Assembly: GCF_035627495.1 (NCBI RefSeq)
Contig: NZ_DASPLO010000076.1
Location: 4,031 to 68,030 of the forward strand
Length of the DNA stretch: 64,000 nucleotides
Direction of reading: 5' to 3'
Origin: Methylocaldum sp035627495
GTDB taxonomy: Bacteria; Pseudomonadota; Gammaproteobacteria; Methylococcales; Methylococcaceae
Position numbers and translations under genes: made by a program. The notes below the pieces were generated by a model. It had not been told where the DNA came from, did no database searches, and was given only the letters and a program-made list of their open reading frames with translations. Positions 1 to 9,089 of the stretch are shown one piece after another. The first letter of the stretch is position 1. Every line of letters begins with the position of its first letter.

Positions 1-513
1 GGCTCCCAGCCCGTAACGTAATACGAGTGCGACCACCATCAGGCCGATGGCCCATCCCATGACGAGCAAATTTGCAAAAAAAGCCACGAGCGGGAGTCCC
101 ATATCAAAGATCGAATAGCGATATAGAACGACCGCCAAGCCTGCGGCCGCTCCGACACCGATCGATGTCCTCAGGAAACTTACCGTCAGCAAGGCCATGA
201 CCAATTCATGAGGACGCAGCGGACTAACGAACAAATGCCCGAGATTTCGGGAATACATCTCTTCGAAGAAGACTACGGAAACGCCCAATTGGGCGCGAAA
301 CAACACATCCCATAGCAACACGGCGCCGATCAACAATCCCGCAGCCTGCGCCACCCATTCGCTGTGGCCGATGAAGAATTGATTGATAAAACCCCACAAG
401 ACCATCTGCATCGTCGGCCAATAGATAAGCTCGATAAGCCGAGGCCAGGAGCTGCGCATCAAATACAGGTAACGCATGACCAGGGCGAAAATACGACGCA
501 GGCTCATAGACAT
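1..513 (-). CDS. ABC-2 type transporter permease (partial, C-terminus off the left edge)
   Basis: This is the membrane component of an ABC exporter whose ATPase lies just upstream. Reading the minus strand from the ATG at 513 gives an uninterrupted frame to the window edge (about 171 codons). It starts MSMSLRRIFALVMRYL and contains hydrophobic stretches typical of ABC-2 permeases, including a segment ending in LLIGAVLLWDVLFRAQLG and one with MGWAIGLMVVALVLRYG. The ATPase stop lies only about 7 bases upstream, so the two are almost certainly one operon. A second in-frame ATG at 507 is an alternative start. The substrate cannot be told from the sequence. Confidence 0.8.
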   Translation of the reverse strand, partial: MSMSLRRIFALVMRYLYLMRSSWPRLIELIYWPTMQMVLWGFINQFFIGHSEWVAQAAGLLIGAVLLWDVLFRAQLGVSVVFFEEMYSRNLGHLFVSPLRPHELVMALLTVSFLRTSIGVGAAAGLAVVLYRYSIFDMGLPLVAFFANLLVMGWAIGLMVVALVLRYGLGA

Positions 514-520
514 CACTGTT

Positions 521-1264
521 TCAAGCTGATTGGTGTTCTCGGTCGCGCGCGATATCGATAAAAACCTGCTCCAGACTGTCTCTCCCATACTTCTGCACCA
601 GCATGGCGGGCGTACCCTGATCCACGATACGGCCTTGCTTAAGAATCAAGACGCTATCGCATAGCCGCTCCACCTCCTGCATATTGTGAGAGGCAAGCAG
701 CACCGTTGAGCCGGACCTTTGCTGATAGGCTTTCAGAAACGTTCGGACCGTGTCTGCCGAAGCCGGATCCAAGGAAGCGGTTGGCTCATCCATCAGCAAC
801 ACTTCAGGCTCATTCAAGAGCGCTTTGGCTAACGCGACACGGGTGCGTTGTCCCGCCGAAAGGGACCCGTAAGAGCGATGCATCAGGGCTTCGAGGTCGA
901 AGGTCTCCGCAAGAGAGCGCAAACGTCGAGCCCGGTGCCGAATCCCGTAGAGACGGGCGTAAACGTCGAGATTTTGCTTGACCGTAAGGCGATGCGGCAA
1001 GTCCACGTAAGGAGAGGTAAAATTCATGCGAGACAGCGCGGCATAGCGGTTTTTGACCATATCCACGCCCAGAATCCGGATACTCCCCGAAGAAGGCAGT
1101 AACAGCCCCAATAGCATACCCAGAGTGGTCGTTTTCCCTGCCCCATTTCCGCCGAGCAAGGCACAGGTGGCGCCTTCCGGCACATCGAACGAAATTCCGT
1201 CTACGGCCACCACGGGACCATACCGTTTGCAAAGACCGTGAACTTCGATTGCGGGAACCCGCAT
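521..1264 (-). CDS. ABC transporter ATP-binding protein
   Basis: This 247-residue protein is the ATPase of an ABC-2 exporter and would sit on the cytoplasmic face of the permease encoded immediately downstream. All nucleotide-binding motifs are present: Walker A GGNGAGKTT at residues 38-46, signature LSAGQ at 135-139, Walker B VLLMDEP at 155-161 followed by the D-loop SLD, and the switch histidine H193 in ASHNMQE. The one-domain size and order (ATPase then permease) match multidrug, lipid or polysaccharide exporters of the CcmA/NodI-like class. There is no accessory gene that identifies the cargo. Confidence 0.93.
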   Translation of the reverse strand: MRVPAIEVHGLCKRYGPVVAVDGISFDVPEGATCALLGGNGAGKTTTLGMLLGLLLPSSGSIRILGVDMVKNRYAALSRMNFTSPYVDLPHRLTVKQNLDVYARLYGIRHRARRLRSLAETFDLEALMHRSYGSLSAGQRTRVALAKALLNEPEVLLMDEPTASLDPASADTVRTFLKAYQQRSGSTVLLASHNMQEVERLCDSVLILKQGRIVDQGTPAMLVQKYGRDSLEQVFIDIARDREHQSA

Positions 1265-1355
1265 AAATTTATCCTCTGCCTAATACGACGCACGAAGCCT
1301 GCTTGTTGGATTACCGTAGCCTCGAACATAGGCTTTGCCACTTTTTAGTAGAACG

Positions 1356-1865
1356 ATGACACCCGAGCCGAACACTACTTCCATATCGTGTAGACCGCCT
1401 GAACCGGCTGTTGGCGTTGGAGCGATCGTTTTCGATGCATCCGAGCGAGTTCTTCTGATTCGCCGCGGCAAAGAACCTGCCTTCGGACTATGGTCGATCC
1501 CCGGAGGCAGACAGGAACCCGGCGAGACTCTCATTCAATGCTGCCGGCGCGAGGTACTTGAAGAAACGGGAATCGAGATAGAGCCAGGTCCTATCGTTGC
1601 TCTCGTCGAGCGGATTGTCAGCAACTTTCATTACATCATCATCGACTTCGTCGCAGTCCCGAAAGATCCTGATGGCCCCGACCCCAACCCCGCCACCGAT
1701 GTCTCCGACGCTCTTTGGGTGGCGCTTACCGATTTGAATCGCTACCCACTCGTAGAGGGTCTGGAACGGGTTATTCGAATCGCTCGTGAGAGTTCACGCT
1801 CAGGTTTCGCTGTGGGCTTAGTCGATGCCGATGGGATTGGCCGCGACTTCTTGCCCAATCTCTAG
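1356..1865 (+). CDS. Nudix hydrolase
   Basis: A 169-residue member of the Nudix family, which hydrolyses nucleoside diphosphates linked to another moiety. The Nudix box is complete at residues 51-73: G-x5-E (GRQEPGE), then x7, then REVLEETGI. The residues before it (RRGKEPAFGLWSIPGG) resemble ADP-sugar/NADH or mutator-type Nudix enzymes. The ATG at 1356 is preferred over an upstream in-frame TTG at 1335, because the family starts shortly before the first beta strand. The gene stands alone between two minus-strand operons, so neighbours do not reveal the substrate. Confidence 0.85.
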   Translation: MTPEPNTTSISCRPPEPAVGVGAIVFDASERVLLIRRGKEPAFGLWSIPGGRQEPGETLIQCCRREVLEETGIEIEPGPIVALVERIVSNFHYIIIDFVAVPKDPDGPDPNPATDVSDALWVALTDLNRYPLVEGLERVIRIARESSRSGFAVGLVDADGIGRDFLPNL

Positions 1866-1896
1866 CCGGAGATACACCACTTGGAGATTTCCAAAT

Positions 1897-2967
1897 TTAA
1901 GTCAGGCGAAGACGGAAAATTGCAACCAAAGCGCCCGTAAGCGCCAGCAGTGTTGGAAAGAAAGCCGCAAATATTGGGTTCATCTCATAAATCAGGCCCA
2001 AGTGGCCGAATGTACGGTCAAACAAATAAAAGCCCAATCCGATAACGACACCCACTACGATGCGCTGCCCCATACCGACCTCTCGACGAACCGGCAGCAC
2101 AAAAGGCGCGGCAACAAGCAACATGACCAAGGTAACCGCCGGATTCACGATTCTTCCCCAAAACGCCAGTTCGACGGACGAAGATTGCTGTCCGTTTTCC
2201 TTCAGATAATCGATGTAGCGCGACAGTTCGTAAGCCGATAGGTTTTCCGGACTGATCACGAATGCATTCAGCAGATTCGGCGCAAGCACCGAGGACCAAT
2301 CGGTATGTGCTTTTTGTTCGGTGACGATCCCATCGGCATGAAATTGGCTCTCGCGAATGTTGTCCAATCGCCACTGCTTGCCATCGTAAACAGCTTTGTC
2401 GGCATGCGTGGCCGAATGGAGTTTCTGTGCCTCGTCCAGCTTGAAGATATTGATATCGCCTAAATTTTCCGGCCGTTCGATCTGACGAATATTGATGAAC
2501 ACATTGCCGTCTCGCACCCAGAACCCGTACTTGGTTCGTGATGCCACCTGCTTTTTCAATGCGGTAGCCTTGAGCGTATGAGCCGCGCGCTCCGCTACGG
2601 GAGCGATGTATTCGCCGATCCCCAGGGAAATCAACACTAGCATCATTCCGCCCGCCAGCACCGCAGCGATGATACGCAGGCGAGAGACTCCCGCGGCTTG
2701 CATGGCCACCAACTCCCGATTATTGGCCAAGGCTCCCAGGGTAACCAGGCTTCCAACCAATGCAGCGGAAGGCATCAGCTCATAGAAGTTACGCGGTGAA
2801 GTCAAGATCAGATATTGAAGGATATTCGCCAGACCATAATTCCCCTGGCCCAAATCCCCCAACTCATCTGCAAACGTGAAAAAATTAAGGAGCACCAGCA
2901 GGATCAACACAGCAATCAACGATCCCTTGATCACTTCTCCGGCAATATATCGGCTTAGGGTTTTCAT
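1897..2967 (-). CDS. lptG: LPS export ABC transporter permease LptG
   Basis: One of the two inner-membrane permease subunits of the LptB2FG complex, which extracts lipopolysaccharide from the inner membrane and feeds it to LptC/LptA. At 356 residues it has the family length. The N-terminus has the YjgP/YjgQ pattern (LSRYIAGEVIKGSLIAVLIL), two transmembrane segments follow, then a periplasmic beta-jellyroll region at roughly 130-265, then three C-terminal membrane segments. Its ATG overlaps the lptF stop as ATGA (2964-2967), so the two are translationally coupled. lptB is not nearby, which is normal. Confidence 0.95.
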   Translation of the reverse strand: MKTLSRYIAGEVIKGSLIAVLILLVLLNFFTFADELGDLGQGNYGLANILQYLILTSPRNFYELMPSAALVGSLVTLGALANNRELVAMQAAGVSRLRIIAAVLAGGMMLVLISLGIGEYIAPVAERAAHTLKATALKKQVASRTKYGFWVRDGNVFINIRQIERPENLGDINIFKLDEAQKLHSATHADKAVYDGKQWRLDNIRESQFHADGIVTEQKAHTDWSSVLAPNLLNAFVISPENLSAYELSRYIDYLKENGQQSSSVELAFWGRIVNPAVTLVMLLVAAPFVLPVRREVGMGQRIVVGVVIGLGFYLFDRTFGHLGLIYEMNPIFAAFFPTLLALTGALVAIFRLRLT

Positions 2968-4106
2968 AACCGGAACTTATCCTTGGCGACCTGGATGATC
3001 CAACCAAAGCCGAGATTTCTAATGAACAGGACTCCGGCAATGACCAGCAAAAAGAAATAAACCCCGGAATAGCTCAGCCAGAGCGGTATCTTCTCGGTCA
3101 TCAGAAGACCCTGGGTGATCTTTTGAGCATTCTCGTAAACCACATAGATCAGAAAGGCTGTAAATACGTTGCCGTAGACGCCGCTACGTGGCGCAATTTT
3201 CGCTAGCGGAACGGCCAAAAAGCTCAAAAACAGCACCCCAAACGGTACCGCCAACCGTTTCTGCAACTCCGCCAGTTCCCGTGGCGTGTGCGAATACCAC
3301 AGCATAACGCTATCGGCGGCCTCGCGCTTAAGCGACGCCGTCTCACCCTCCGGACCATCTATGCGCACGGCGTATTCCTCAAACTCGCTGATGATGAAAT
3401 CAGCCTGTCCGGGTATCCCTTGATAACGGCGGCCGTTCTGCAAAACGACGAAATACTCGTTTAGTTCGTTTCTTTTGAGTCGCCCGTTCTCAGCGATAAC
3501 CACGCCGGTCTTGTCCCGCTGCCGGCTTTGCACGAAGATCTTGTGCATGGAGTTGTCTTCGTTCAACTCCTCGGCGTACAAGATGACATCGCCTTGGCTG
3601 AATTCATTAAATCGGCCCGGCTTGATACCACGTATGTCGGCGCTTTTCTCGTCCTTCTTCATAAGCGCCTGAGCCTGCCGCTCGGACCACGGCATGACCT
3701 GCAAAGCTAAAATGGTGGCCAAACCACACACCGGCAGCACCAGCCAGCTCATCGCCCGATAGACGCGACTGGAACCCACTCCGCTGGACGCCAGCACCGA
3801 CATCTCGTGATCCCGGTACATACGTCCCAGCACGGTCAGTGTCGCCATGAACAAAGCGGCGGGAAGCAATTGGGCGGTTGCCGATAGGATTTTGAACCCG
3901 AGCAGTTGAAATATGGTTTCGCCGGACAATTCGCCTTCAATGGCTTTGGCGAGAATGTTGAGAAACTTACGACTGACGATGATTACGACCAAGACACCGA
4001 GAACAGCACTCAAGGTCTTGGCGAGTTCCGCCGCCACCATCCGGTCGAGTACCGAGATGATCGGGGCATGTCTCCACTGAAGCGGTTTAAAAGGATGGGG
4101 TTTCAT
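2964..4106 (-). CDS. lptF: LPS export ABC transporter permease LptF
   Basis: Partner permease of LptG in the LptB2FG lipopolysaccharide extractor. It has the same plan: two N-terminal helices, a periplasmic domain and C-terminal helices. The open frame extends to a TTG at 4151 (395 residues), longer than the roughly 366 of known LptF. The ATG at 4106 (380 residues) or the ATG at 4040, right before the typical opening VAAELAKTLSAVLGV, is more likely. The gene diverges from pepA, a conserved arrangement in gammaproteobacteria, and the short region 4107-4192 must hold promoters for both directions. Confidence 0.93.
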   Translation of the reverse strand: MKPHPFKPLQWRHAPIISVLDRMVAAELAKTLSAVLGVLVVIIVSRKFLNILAKAIEGELSGETIFQLLGFKILSATAQLLPAALFMATLTVLGRMYRDHEMSVLASSGVGSSRVYRAMSWLVLPVCGLATILALQVMPWSERQAQALMKKDEKSADIRGIKPGRFNEFSQGDVILYAEELNEDNSMHKIFVQSRQRDKTGVVIAENGRLKRNELNEYFVVLQNGRRYQGIPGQADFIISEFEEYAVRIDGPEGETASLKREAADSVMLWYSHTPRELAELQKRLAVPFGVLFLSFLAVPLAKIAPRSGVYGNVFTAFLIYVVYENAQKITQGLLMTEKIPLWLSYSGVYFFLLVIAGVLFIRNLGFGWIIQVAKDKFRL

Positions 4107-4192
4107 AATAAGCTTTAACGATTCGAGGCCTCCCTTGAAGATTGCGATCAATTACACAATCCATCCTTAAGCAATAATCCGCAGATTTTACC

Positions 4193-5680
4193 ATGGACTA
4201 TTCGGCAAAATGTGACTCGCTCGACACGGTTACCGCCAACTGTGCAATTCTAGGCTTTCACCAAAAACGAAAACTGACCTCGGCCGGAAGCGCTTTAGAC
4301 GATCATTTAGGAGGTTTGATCTCCAAACTTCTCAAGCGCGACGACATCGAAGGAAAAGTCGGTGACATCCTGTTAATAAACCATGTTCCCGATGGCGATA
4401 TCGAGCGCATTTTACTCGTCGGTCTCGGCAAGAAGGGCGAGTTGGGTCCCGCCGCTTACCGCAAGGCGCTAACCACCGCGGCGAAATTGCTGAAGGATTC
4501 AGGCGCAAAGCTCGCCGTAAGCCTTCTCCACGAACCGGAGGTCGAAGGGCGCGATTTGGGCTGGAAGGTCCGTCAAGCCGTGGAAATCCTCGAAGGAAGC
4601 TTATACAAATTCACCCGGTTGAAAAACGACGCGGACGATAAACCGCAACGCCTATCCAAGCTGCAGTTCCTGCTCGACAGTGAGGATCAACTGGCCGAAG
4701 CCAAGCTCGGCATCAGACAAGGCCAGGCCATCGCTAACGGCATGAACATCGCCAAGGACTTGGCCAATTTGCCGGGCAATCTCTGCACTCCGACGTATCT
4801 GGCCGAACAAGCGGAACAGATGGGCAAAAGCCGCAAAATCAAGGTTCGAATACTGGATGAATCCGATCTCGAAGAATTGAACATGGGCGCTTTCCTATCC
4901 GTCTCCAAAGGCAGCGAACAGCCCGCCAAGCTCATTGTCATGGAGTATTCCGGCGCCTCATCGAAAGCCAAGCCGTTCGTTCTGATCGGCAAAGGCCTCA
5001 CTTTCGATGCCGGCGGCATTTCGCTGAAGCCGGCAGCCAATATGGATGAAATGAAATACGACATGTGCGGAGGCGCGAGCGTTATCGGCACACTCTCGGC
5101 GGTCGCCGAACTCGAGTTGCCGCTCAACGTGGTGGGATTGGTTCCGGCTTCCGAGAATCTCCCGGACGGCAGGGCCAATAAACCCGGCGACATCGTCAAG
5201 AGCATGTCCGGTCTTTCCATCGAAATTTTGAATACGGACGCCGAAGGCCGCTTGCTGCTGTGCGACACGCTCACCTACGCCAAGAAATACGAACCGGCCG
5301 CCGTAGTGGATGTCGCCACCCTGACCGGCGCCTGCATCGTCGCTTTGGGCCGTCATCCCAGCGGACTCTGGAGCAACAACGAAGACCTGGCAGCGGCGGT
5401 ACTCAAGGCCGGCGAGGCATCTTGGGACCGGGTGTGGCGCATGCCGCTCTGGGAGGAATATCAGGAACTGCTCAAGTCCAACTTCGCCGATGTCGCCAAT
5501 ATCGGTGGACCCGACGGCGGCAGTATTACTGCCGCATGTTTCCTGTCTCGCTTTGCCAAGGAGTTTCCGTGGGCTCACGTGGACATTGCCGGAACCGCTT
5601 GGAAAAGCGGCAGTGAAAAAGGCGCGACAGGACGCCCGGTGCCGCTTCTGGTGCAATATCTGGTCGACCAAGCGAAATGA
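4193..5680 (+). CDS. pepA: Leucyl aminopeptidase PepA
   Basis: A 495-residue cytosolic M17 aminopeptidase that removes N-terminal residues, preferring leucine, using two metal ions in a hexamer. The family signature NTDAEGRL is present near residue 347. The metal and active-site segment GKGLTFDAGGISLKP is near 266-280, with its lysine and aspartate. The N-terminal third is the variable, DNA-binding-capable domain of PepA. It diverges from lptF and overlaps holC by four bases, a classic gammaproteobacterial order (pepA-holC-valS). PepA can also act as a transcription factor in enterobacteria; nothing here tests that. Confidence 0.97.
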   Translation: MDYSAKCDSLDTVTANCAILGFHQKRKLTSAGSALDDHLGGLISKLLKRDDIEGKVGDILLINHVPDGDIERILLVGLGKKGELGPAAYRKALTTAAKLLKDSGAKLAVSLLHEPEVEGRDLGWKVRQAVEILEGSLYKFTRLKNDADDKPQRLSKLQFLLDSEDQLAEAKLGIRQGQAIANGMNIAKDLANLPGNLCTPTYLAEQAEQMGKSRKIKVRILDESDLEELNMGAFLSVSKGSEQPAKLIVMEYSGASSKAKPFVLIGKGLTFDAGGISLKPAANMDEMKYDMCGGASVIGTLSAVAELELPLNVVGLVPASENLPDGRANKPGDIVKSMSGLSIEILNTDAEGRLLLCDTLTYAKKYEPAAVVDVATLTGACIVALGRHPSGLWSNNEDLAAAVLKAGEASWDRVWRMPLWEEYQELLKSNFADVANIGGPDGGSITAACFLSRFAKEFPWAHVDIAGTAWKSGSEKGATGRPVPLLVQYLVDQAK

Positions 5681-6117
5681 CCCGGATCGATTTTTATGTA
5701 TTGCCGACCGGGGATGCTCATAACCGGCGGTTGATGGCATGCCGACTCACCGAAAAGGCCGTTAAGCAAGACCTTACGGTTTTCCTTTATGCATCTTCCG
5801 AAGACGAAGAGCGGGTGCTCGACGATTTACTGTGGACATTCCGGCAAGGCAGCTTCGTAGCCCACGAACGGCTCGATGACTCGGGAATCCAAGGCGAAGC
5901 GCCAGTGGTCATCGGGCGCCAAACTGCGCCACAGCCTGCCAAGGACATACTGATTAACTTGAGTGCCGATATACCGCCCGCTCTCGACCGGTTTGAACGT
6001 CTGATCGAACTCGTCGACCAGGATGAAACGATAAAGCAGGCGGGCCGCCGCCGATACCGGCTCTATACGGATCAAGGACATACCATTCAGACCCACCACT
6101 TGGATAAGCCCGACTGA
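5677..6117 (+). CDS. holC: DNA polymerase III chi subunit HolC
   Basis: A 146-residue accessory subunit of the DNA polymerase III clamp loader. Chi, with psi, links the loader to single-stranded DNA binding protein at the fork. The N-terminal pattern TRIDFYVLPTGD and the following stretch with CRLTEKAV and DDLLWTFRQGSFVAH are characteristic of HolC. The ATG overlaps the pepA stop by four bases (ATGA, 5677-5680), implying coupled translation, and valS follows, as in other gammaproteobacteria. Confidence 0.93.
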   Translation: MTRIDFYVLPTGDAHNRRLMACRLTEKAVKQDLTVFLYASSEDEERVLDDLLWTFRQGSFVAHERLDDSGIQGEAPVVIGRQTAPQPAKDILINLSADIPPALDRFERLIELVDQDETIKQAGRRRYRLYTDQGHTIQTHHLDKPD

Positions 6118-6142
6118 AGCCCTTGAGCCCCCGAGTTTTCAA

Positions 6143-6148
6143 TATAAT
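6143..6148 (+). promoter_or_regulatory. Candidate -10 box for valS
   Basis: A perfect TATAAT hexamer lies 70 bases before the valS start, in the short gap after holC. No good -35 hexamer at 16-18 bases is visible (TTGAGC at 6123-6128 is too close), so this is a modest candidate only. Confidence 0.35.
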
Positions 6149-6219
6149 TCAAGATCGATCGCCCTGCGCCGACCCTAACGGCGTGATCGGCCATCTCTCA
6201 TAGAACAACAGAACACGTC

Positions 6220-9075
6220 ATGGATAAAACCTACGAGCCTCATTCCATAGAACCGCGATGGTACAAATTCTGGGAGGAAAACGGATATTTCGCGCCCAGC
6301 GGAAGCAGAACACCTTACTGCATCATGATTCCGCCGCCGAACGTGACGGGCAGCTTGCATATGGGACATGGCTTCAACAACACCGTCATGGATACTCTGA
6401 TCCGCTACCACCGCATGCTGGGCCATAACACCCTATGGCAGATGGGCACCGACCATGCCGGCATCGCCACACAAATGGTGGTGGAACGGCAATTGGCAGC
6501 GCAGAACCTCACTCGCCATGACCTAGGCCGCGAAAATTTCCTGGAAAAAGTTTGGGAGTGGAAGGCCGAATCCGGTGGAACCATTACCCGACAGTTGCGC
6601 CGACTGGGTTCGTCGGTGGACTGGAGCCGGGAACGCTTCACCATGGATGAAGGTTTGTCCCGTGCCGTGCAGGAAGCCTTCGTGCGCCTCTACGATGACG
6701 GGTTGATTTACCGCGGCAAGCGCCTGGTGAATTGGGACCCCAAGCTGCACACTGCCATCTCCGACCTGGAAGTGCAGAGTGAGGAGGAAAAAGGCAGTCT
6801 GTGGCACTTTCGCTATCCGCTGGCGGACGGCTCGGGCCATTTGGTCGTCGCCACCACCCGCCCGGAAACCATGCTGGGCGATACCGCCGTGGCGGTGCAC
6901 CCGGCGGACGAGCGTTACAAGCAGTTGGTGGGTAAGACCGTCAGGCTGCCCATTACGAACAGGGAAATCCCAATCGTTGCCGATGATTACGTCGATCCCG
7001 AATTCGGCACCGGCTGCGTGAAAATCACTCCGGCCCACGATTTCAACGACTACGAAGTGGGCAAGCGCCACAACCTGCCGCTCATCAACGTGTTGGACAA
7101 GGATGCCCGGATCCTGCACGAATTCACCGTGCTCACCTTTGAAGGCTACGCGGGAACCCACGGCGAACAGGCGCCCGAAAAGTATGCGGGACTGGACCGT
7201 TTCGAGGCGCGTAAACAAATCGTCGCCGAGTTCGAAGCACTGGGGCTATTAGAAAAAATCGAGCCGCACACTCTCAAAGTACCCCGCGGCGATCGTTCCG
7301 GCGTGGTCGTCGAGCCCTGGCTCACCGACCAGTGGTACGTCAGCGCCAAGGAACTGGCCAAACCCGCCATCGAAGCAGTGGAAGACGGCCGCATCCGCTT
7401 CGTGCCCCAACAGTACGAAAATCTTTATTTCTCATGGATGCGCGATATTCAGGACTGGTGCATCTCCCGCCAATTGTGGTGGGGTCACCGCATCCCGTCC
7501 TGGTACGACAATCACGGCAACGTCTACGTGGGCCGCAACGAGACGGAAGTACGCTCCAAATACAGCCTCGACGCCGGCCTGGAACTGCGCCAGGACGAGG
7601 ATGTGCTGGACACTTGGTTCTCCTCGGCCCTGTGGACTTTCTCGACTCTGGGCTGGCCGGACGAGACGCCGGAATTGAAGACCTTCCATCCCACCGACGT
7701 ACTGGTGACCGGGTTCGACATCATCTTTTTCTGGGTGGCACGCATGGTCATGATGACCATGCACTTCATGAAACACCCGGACGGAAGCCCGCAAGTCCCG
7801 TTCAAGACGGTTTACGTGCACGGGCTGGTGCGCGATGCGGAAGGCCAGAAAATGTCGAAATCCAAGGGCAACGTGCTGGACCCCCTGGACATCATCGATG
7901 GCATCGGCTTGGAAGACCTGGTTGCCAAGCGCACCGGCGGCCTGATGCAGCCGCAAATGGCGCAGAAAATCGAAGCACGCACCCGCAAAGAGTTCCCTCA
8001 GGGCATCGCCGCATACGGCTGCGACGCCCTGCGCTTCACCTTCGCTTCCCTGGCCTCCACCGGGCGCGACATCAAGTTCGACATGGGCCGGGTCGAGGGC
8101 TACCGCAATTTCTGCAATAAGCTGTGGAACGCGGCGCGCTATGTGCTGATGAACACCGAGGGCAAGGACTGCGGACTGGATAATGCGAACGTAAAGTTCA
8201 CTCTGGCGGACCGGTGGATTCGGAGCCGTTTACAACTGACGATACGAGAGACGATCAGCGCGATCGAGAGCTATCGTTTCGACCTGGCCGCTCAAGCGAT
8301 CTATGAGTTTGTTTGGAACGAGTATTGCGACTGGTACTTGGAATTGTCCAAACCTACGTTGTATGGCGTGGAATCCTCTGATGGCAGGGAAACACTGATC
8401 TCTATCGAATATGTTTTAGGAACACGCCAGACGCTGGTCCACGTATTGGAAACAATTCTTCGCCTGGCCCACCCGCTGATGCCTTTCATCACCGAAGAAA
8501 TCTGGCAGCGCGTAGCGCCTTTAGCCGACAAGAAGGGCGTGAGCATCATGTTGCAAACCTATCCCGAGATCGATGAAAGCTGGATCGACCCGGAATCGAC
8601 GGCCGAGATGGAATGGGTCATGAACATTATCTTGGGCGTTCGGCGCATCCGCGGAGAAATGAACATCGCGCCCGGCAAGCCGCTGCCGCTTTTGGTTCAA
8701 AATGGCTCCGAACAGGACCGGCTTTGGTTGAACCGTAACCAAGAGTTCATTGTAAAACTGGCCCGCGTCGAAACCGTAACGTGGCTTTCGGAATCCGAGG
8801 CGGCTCCGGAGTCGGCCACGGCTCTGATCGGCGAAATGAAAGTTCTCATTCCCATGAAAGGATTGATCGACAAGGACGCCGAGCTGTCACGGCTGGAAAA
8901 GGAAATCCAGCGCTTGTCCAAAGACCTGCCTCGAATCGAAGGCAAGCTGAACGACGCTGGCTTTCTTGAAAAAGCCCCGCCCCAGGTTATAGCTAAGGAG
9001 CAAACCCGCCATCAAGAGATTCGACTTAGCCTAACGGAGTTGCAGGCGCAGGCGGAAAAAATCCGCGCTTTATAG
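6220..9075 (+). CDS. valS: Valyl-tRNA synthetase
   Basis: A 951-residue class I aminoacyl-tRNA synthetase that charges tRNA-Val. The HIGH-type motif is in PPPNVTGSLHMGHGF at about residues 37-51 and the KMSKS loop in GQKMSKSKGN near 545. The connective-peptide editing domain lies between them. Residues about 870-950 form the expected C-terminal coiled coil, rich in Leu, Glu and Lys. Length and domain order match bacterial ValRS. It follows holC after about 100 bases. Confidence 0.98.
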   Translation: MDKTYEPHSIEPRWYKFWEENGYFAPSGSRTPYCIMIPPPNVTGSLHMGHGFNNTVMDTLIRYHRMLGHNTLWQMGTDHAGIATQMVVERQLAAQNLTRHDLGRENFLEKVWEWKAESGGTITRQLRRLGSSVDWSRERFTMDEGLSRAVQEAFVRLYDDGLIYRGKRLVNWDPKLHTAISDLEVQSEEEKGSLWHFRYPLADGSGHLVVATTRPETMLGDTAVAVHPADERYKQLVGKTVRLPITNREIPIVADDYVDPEFGTGCVKITPAHDFNDYEVGKRHNLPLINVLDKDARILHEFTVLTFEGYAGTHGEQAPEKYAGLDRFEARKQIVAEFEALGLLEKIEPHTLKVPRGDRSGVVVEPWLTDQWYVSAKELAKPAIEAVEDGRIRFVPQQYENLYFSWMRDIQDWCISRQLWWGHRIPSWYDNHGNVYVGRNETEVRSKYSLDAGLELRQDEDVLDTWFSSALWTFSTLGWPDETPELKTFHPTDVLVTGFDIIFFWVARMVMMTMHFMKHPDGSPQVPFKTVYVHGLVRDAEGQKMSKSKGNVLDPLDIIDGIGLEDLVAKRTGGLMQPQMAQKIEARTRKEFPQGIAAYGCDALRFTFASLASTGRDIKFDMGRVEGYRNFCNKLWNAARYVLMNTEGKDCGLDNANVKFTLADRWIRSRLQLTIRETISAIESYRFDLAAQAIYEFVWNEYCDWYLELSKPTLYGVESSDGRETLISIEYVLGTRQTLVHVLETILRLAHPLMPFITEEIWQRVAPLADKKGVSIMLQTYPEIDESWIDPESTAEMEWVMNIILGVRRIRGEMNIAPGKPLPLLVQNGSEQDRLWLNRNQEFIVKLARVETVTWLSESEAAPESATALIGEMKVLIPMKGLIDKDAELSRLEKEIQRLSKDLPRIEGKLNDAGFLEKAPPQVIAKEQTRHQEIRLSLTELQAQAEKIRAL

Positions 9076-9089
9076 GGCCAGTCAACTAT

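Noticed and set aside
1866..1896. TTGGA/TCCAA mini-hairpin between the Nudix gene and lptG
   Set aside because: Only five base pairs with an AT-rich flank; too weak to call a terminator.
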